A DNA stretch of 64,000 bases from Alphaproteobacteria bacterium (lineage in GTDB: Bacteria > Pseudomonadota > Alphaproteobacteria > UBA828). How positions within the stretch are numbered: the stretch's first letter is position 1; the number at the start of each line of letters is the position of its first letter. The translations under genes were made by a program, and so were the position numbers. Shown one piece after another: positions 60,901 to 64,000 of the stretch. The notes under the pieces are model-generated. The model searched no databases. It saw only the letters and a program-made list of their open reading frames with translations, and was not told the DNA's origin. The DNA is taken from positions 1 to 64,000 of the forward strand of contig JAJDVB010000106.1 in NCBI GenBank assembly GCA_022826345.1. The letters are read 5' to 3'.

Positions 60901-61764
60901 ATGAAACCGCCACCGTTCGAATACTGCTGTCCGGATACTCTGGACGAGGCGCTGGCGCTGCTCGCCGAGCACGGCGATGAGGCCAAGGTGCTCGCGGGCG
61001 GCCAAAGCCTGGTGCCGATGCTGAACCTGCGGGCGCTGCATCCGGGCGTGCTGATCGACATCAACCGCCTGCCCGGCCTCGATTATGTGACCCTGGAGAA
61101 CGGGCAGCTCAGGATCGGCGCGCTGACGCGGCACAAGGCGGTGCTGGAATCGGCCGCCGTGAGCGAGGCCTCGCCGCTCATGGCTCTGGCCTACCCCTAT
61201 GTCTCCCACGGCCCGATCCGCAACCGGGGCACGCTCTGCGGCAATCTCTGCCACAACGACCCGGCGTCGGAGATGCCGGCGGTGGCGCTGGCGAGCGATG
61301 CGGAGATGGTGCTGCGGAGCTCGGGCGGCACGCGCACCGTCGCCGCCGAGGACTTCTTCACCGGCACGCTCTCCACGGCGGCCGAGGCGAACGAGATTTT
61401 GGTCGAGGTTCGCGTGCCCCGCGCGCCGGCTGGCCAAGGTGCGGGCTTTCACGAGGTGAGCCCCCGCAAGGGCGACTTCGCCTACGTGGCCGTGGGCGCG
61501 ACGCTGCAGGTGGCGGACGGCGCCTGTAGCGCCGCGCGAATCGTCTGCGCCGGCGTGGGCGACGGGCCGCACCGGGCGCGCGCCGCCGAGGACGCACTCG
61601 CGGGCGCGGCACCTGGCGACGACGCCTTCCGCCAGGCGGCTGCTGCGGCGGCGGACAGCATCGACCCCAACGAAGACTTTCACGCGGACGCGGACTATCG
61701 TCGCGATCTGGTGCGCAGCCTGACCCGGCGCGCCCTCGCCGACGCCGCCTCCCGCTGCAACTGA
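60901..61764 (+). CDS. Molybdenum hydroxylase FAD-binding medium subunit (CoxM-like)
   Basis: A 287-aa FAD-domain protein of the xanthine dehydrogenase family: KPPPFEYCCPDTLDEAL at the start, the FAD motif VLAGGQSLVPMLNLR (about residues 31-45) and a second motif RGTLCGNLCHNDPASE, which has TLCGN where TIGGN is usual. The C-terminal CO-dehydrogenase-flavoprotein domain covers about 175-285. It is the first of three co-directional genes encoding the M, S and L subunits. Confidence 0.88.
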   Translation: MKPPPFEYCCPDTLDEALALLAEHGDEAKVLAGGQSLVPMLNLRALHPGVLIDINRLPGLDYVTLENGQLRIGALTRHKAVLESAAVSEASPLMALAYPYVSHGPIRNRGTLCGNLCHNDPASEMPAVALASDAEMVLRSSGGTRTVAAEDFFTGTLSTAAEANEILVEVRVPRAPAGQGAGFHEVSPRKGDFAYVAVGATLQVADGACSAARIVCAGVGDGPHRARAAEDALAGAAPGDDAFRQAAAAAADSIDPNEDFHADADYRRDLVRSLTRRALADAASRCN

Positions 61765-61776
61765 AGGGAGGTGGAG

Positions 61777-62262
61777 ATGACGACGCCACGCACCGTCGAG
61801 CTTGTCGTCAACGGCGAAAGCCGCGCCGGCGACGCCGAGCCGCGCATGCTGCTGAGCGACTTCCTGCGCGAGCAGCTCGGGCTCACCGGCACCCATGTCG
61901 GCTGCGAGCACGGAGTCTGCGGCGCCTGCACCGTGCTGGTCAACGGCGAGGCCGCACGCTCCTGCCTGATGCTCGCCGTTCAGGCGGAGGGCGCGGAGGT
62001 CCGCACCATCGAGGGCCTCGGCGGTGTCGACGACATGCACCCGCTGCAGGAAGCCTTCTGGGAGAAGCACGGCCTGCAATGCGGCTTCTGTACCCCCGGA
62101 ATGCTGATGACGGCGGTCGAGCTGCTCGAGAGCACACCCAACCCGAGCCACGACGACATCCGCGAGGCGATCTCAAGCAATCTTTGCCGTTGCACCGGGT
62201 ATCAGACCATCGTGGAGGCGGTGCAGGCCGCAGCCGAACGGATGCAGGGAGAGGGGCAATGA
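61777..62262 (+). CDS. Molybdenum hydroxylase 2Fe-2S small subunit (CoxS-like)
   Basis: A 161-aa iron-sulfur subunit with both clusters: the plant-ferredoxin-like C-x4-C-x2-C motif in CEHGVCGACTVLVNG with a further Cys about 20 residues on, and the second cluster in QCGFCTPGM with SSNLCRCTGY. ATG 61777 follows GGGAGGTGGAG and is preferred over GTG 61771. It transfers electrons from the molybdenum centre to FAD. The stop overlaps the start of the large subunit (ATGA). Confidence 0.92.
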   Translation: MTTPRTVELVVNGESRAGDAEPRMLLSDFLREQLGLTGTHVGCEHGVCGACTVLVNGEAARSCLMLAVQAEGAEVRTIEGLGGVDDMHPLQEAFWEKHGLQCGFCTPGMLMTAVELLESTPNPSHDDIREAISSNLCRCTGYQTIVEAVQAAAERMQGEGQ

Positions 62263-64000
62263 CCCGCGAACGCCACTACATCCCCGAATCGCGTCAGCGC
62301 GAGAAGCCCAAGTCCAAGTACTTCGCCATCGGGCACAGCATGAAGCGGGTGGAGGACACCCGCCTGCTCACCGGCTCCGGCACCTATGCCGACGACGTGT
62401 CGCTGCCCAACATGGCGCATGCGGCGGTGCTGCGCAGCCCCCATGCGCACGCCCGCATCGTGAGCATCGACAAGTCCAAGGCCGAGGCGCTGCCCGGCGT
62501 GCTCTGCGTCATGACCGGCGCCGAGGCGGCGGAGGTGACGGGGCCCTGCGCGGATTTCTCCAGCCCGCCCACGACGCAGCACTGCATCGCAGTGGACAAG
62601 GTGCGCCACGTGGGCGAGGCGGTCGCCGCCGTGGTGGCGGAGAGCCGCTATATCGCCGAGGACGCCTGCGAGCTGATCGAGGTCGAGTACGATCCGCTGC
62701 CGGCGGTGGTCGATCTCGAGGAGGCGGTGACCTCCACCGGCGACGCCGTGCTCCATCCCGAGCGGGGCGAGACCAACGTCGCGCACCACCGCGTCATCGA
62801 CTTCGGCACGGTGGACGAGGATTTCGCTGCCGCCGATCTGGTGATCGAGCGCAGGCTGCGCTGGCCGCGTTCCGGCGGCACGCCGATCGAGACCGTCGGC
62901 GCCACGGCGCACTACGACCGCGGCACGGGCAAGTTCACGATCCATGCCAATACGTCGATGTACAACTACGTCGGCTGGTTAATCGCGGTCTCGCTCAAGG
63001 TCGAGCCCCACCGGCTCAACATCGTGCCGACGGATGCCGGCGGCAGCTTCGGCAGCAAGCTCTTCTGCCACAAGGTCTGCACGCTCGCCGGCACGCTCGC
63101 CCGCGCCGCGGGCCGGCCGGTCAAGTATCTGGAAGACCGCATCGACAACATGACCAGCGGCGACGCCCACGGTTCCGACCGCCTCTACGACGCCAAGTTG
63201 GCACTAAAGAGCGACGGCACCATGCTGAGCATGCGGCTCAAGGTGATCGACGATTACGGCGCCTACTTCCAGTACGGCGTCGGCCAGCACGGCAACGCCA
63301 TGGCGCAGGTGACCGGCCCCTACAAGATCAACAGCGTCCAGGTCGATCTTACGGCCGTCTTCACCAACAAGTGCCAGCAGGGGGCCTATCGCGGCTTCGG
63401 CTCCGAGGTTGGCAACTTCGTGATCGAGCGCCTGGTCGATGCCGCTTGCGAGGAGCTCGGCATCGACCCTATCGAAATGCGCCGGCAGAACCTGATCGAG
63501 CAGGACCAGTTCCCCTACATCATGCCGACCGGCAACATGTACGACAGCGGCAACTACCACGCCGTGCTCGACGAAGCGCTCGGCATGATCGACATTGACG
63601 GCTGGCGGGCGAAGCAGGCCGAGGCGCGCAAGGAGGGCCGCTACATCGGCATCGGCATCTCCACCTGCCAGGAGCGGAGCGTCTTCAGCGCCACCGAGTT
63701 CTGGATGTGGAACCCGAACGAGACTCCGGGCTTCACGCTTTCAAGCTCGCCGGAAAGCGTCTCCGTCAACATCGATCCCACCGGCAAGGCCTTCATCACG
63801 CTGAACGCACCCTTCTGGGGCAACAGCCCGGAGACCATGGCGGTCCAGGTGCTGGCCGAGAAGCTGGAGATGGACCCGGCGGATATCTCCGTCGGCTACG
63901 CCGATTCCGACAAGGGCTTCAACTCGTCGGGGCCAGGGGGCAGCCGCTTCACGGTGATGATCGCAGGCGCAGTCAGCGGTGCCGCCGACGTGATCAAGGA
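62259..64000 (+). CDS. Molybdenum hydroxylase large subunit (XDH/CoxL family), partial
   Basis: The first 580 or so codons of the molybdopterin subunit; the gene continues past the window end. It begins MTRERHYIPESRQREKPKSK, then GHSMKRVEDTRLLTGSGTYADD, the family start. The active-site loop reads QGAYRGFGSEVGNF (about residues 378-391). Form I CO dehydrogenase would have AYRCSFR and form II AYRGAGR; RGFG resembles the xanthine-dehydrogenase type. It is therefore a molybdenum hydroxylase with unknown substrate and not a genuine CO dehydrogenase. The C-terminal Glu lies beyond the window. Confidence 0.85.
   Translation, partial: MTRERHYIPESRQREKPKSKYFAIGHSMKRVEDTRLLTGSGTYADDVSLPNMAHAAVLRSPHAHARIVSIDKSKAEALPGVLCVMTGAEAAEVTGPCADFSSPPTTQHCIAVDKVRHVGEAVAAVVAESRYIAEDACELIEVEYDPLPAVVDLEEAVTSTGDAVLHPERGETNVAHHRVIDFGTVDEDFAAADLVIERRLRWPRSGGTPIETVGATAHYDRGTGKFTIHANTSMYNYVGWLIAVSLKVEPHRLNIVPTDAGGSFGSKLFCHKVCTLAGTLARAAGRPVKYLEDRIDNMTSGDAHGSDRLYDAKLALKSDGTMLSMRLKVIDDYGAYFQYGVGQHGNAMAQVTGPYKINSVQVDLTAVFTNKCQQGAYRGFGSEVGNFVIERLVDAACEELGIDPIEMRRQNLIEQDQFPYIMPTGNMYDSGNYHAVLDEALGMIDIDGWRAKQAEARKEGRYIGIGISTCQERSVFSATEFWMWNPNETPGFTLSSSPESVSVNIDPTGKAFITLNAPFWGNSPETMAVQVLAEKLEMDPADISVGYADSDKGFNSSGPGGSRFTVMIAGAVSGAADVIK

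Noticed and set aside
60901..64000. Genuine CO dehydrogenase (coxMSL)
   Set aside because: The active-site loop is RGFG and not RCSFR, so CO oxidation is not supported; it was named as a molybdenum hydroxylase only.

Overview
The window is a GC-rich chromosomal stretch with short intergenic gaps and many ATGA stop/start overlaps. It most likely comes from an alphaproteobacterium, probably of the Rhodospirillales type. The evidence is a SAM-II-like riboswitch ahead of metH, the bamD-recN-ligA gene order, a CysG / DUF2849 / sulfite reductase / DUF934 operon, and serC next to serA. No rRNA, CRISPR array, prophage or plasmid backbone was seen. The gene content points to a metabolically versatile aerobic heterotroph.

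Layout. 1-6.1 kb: the tail of a gene, a HigB/XRE toxin-antitoxin pair, a split HyuB-HyuA hydantoinase pair, a VOC protein and an AT-rich orphan secreted protein. 6.1-12.2 kb (minus strand): a divergent GroEL paralogue downstream of a complete polyamine-type ABC transporter. 12.9-17.9 kb: a GntR regulator, a PNPOx-like protein, an AstE/AspA-type deacylase, a NIPSNAP protein, a NaChBac-type ion channel and a LysR regulator. 17.9-18.9 kb: a gene-poor scar with a tRNA 3' fragment, a possible transposase remnant and a 12-C tract. 18.9-23.5 kb: the siroheme / sulfite reductase operon with a divergent Lrp/AsnC regulator. 23.6-27.5 kb: the riboswitch, an attenuator and metH. 28-31 kb: a PhyH dioxygenase and an asparagine synthetase. 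31-35 kb: a short NMT1-like protein, an FAH-family enzyme, and a three-Cys-motif / TcmP pair in less GC-rich DNA. 34.9-39.1 kb: acyl-CoA dehydrogenase, enoyl-CoA hydratase, an SCP-x-type thiolase and an orphan toluene-monooxygenase beta subunit. 39.3-46.4 kb: an SMR transporter, then lipB, ligA, recN, bamD and a Sel1-repeat protein. 46.5-53 kb: PhzF, serC, serA, rmuC and, on the opposite strand, an iron-sulfur serine dehydratase. 53-59.8 kb: a fused HyuA-HyuB enzyme, an amidase and a branched-chain-type substrate-binding protein. 59.9-60.6 kb: a Phd/VapC pair. 60.9-64 kb: a three-subunit molybdenum hydroxylase that runs off the end.

Common themes are turnover of amides and cyclic amides (two hydantoinase systems, amidase, FAH, AstE-like enzyme), fatty-acid or aromatic side-chain oxidation, and sulfur / one-carbon metabolism (siroheme, sulfite reductase, MetH). 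The most unusual items are a GroEL paralogue in which the Asp equivalent to E. coli D398 is Asn, a prokaryotic voltage-gated channel with the filter TLEDWTD, an unaccompanied TmoE-like beta subunit, and a previously unannotated family of palindromic GC-rich intergenic repeats.
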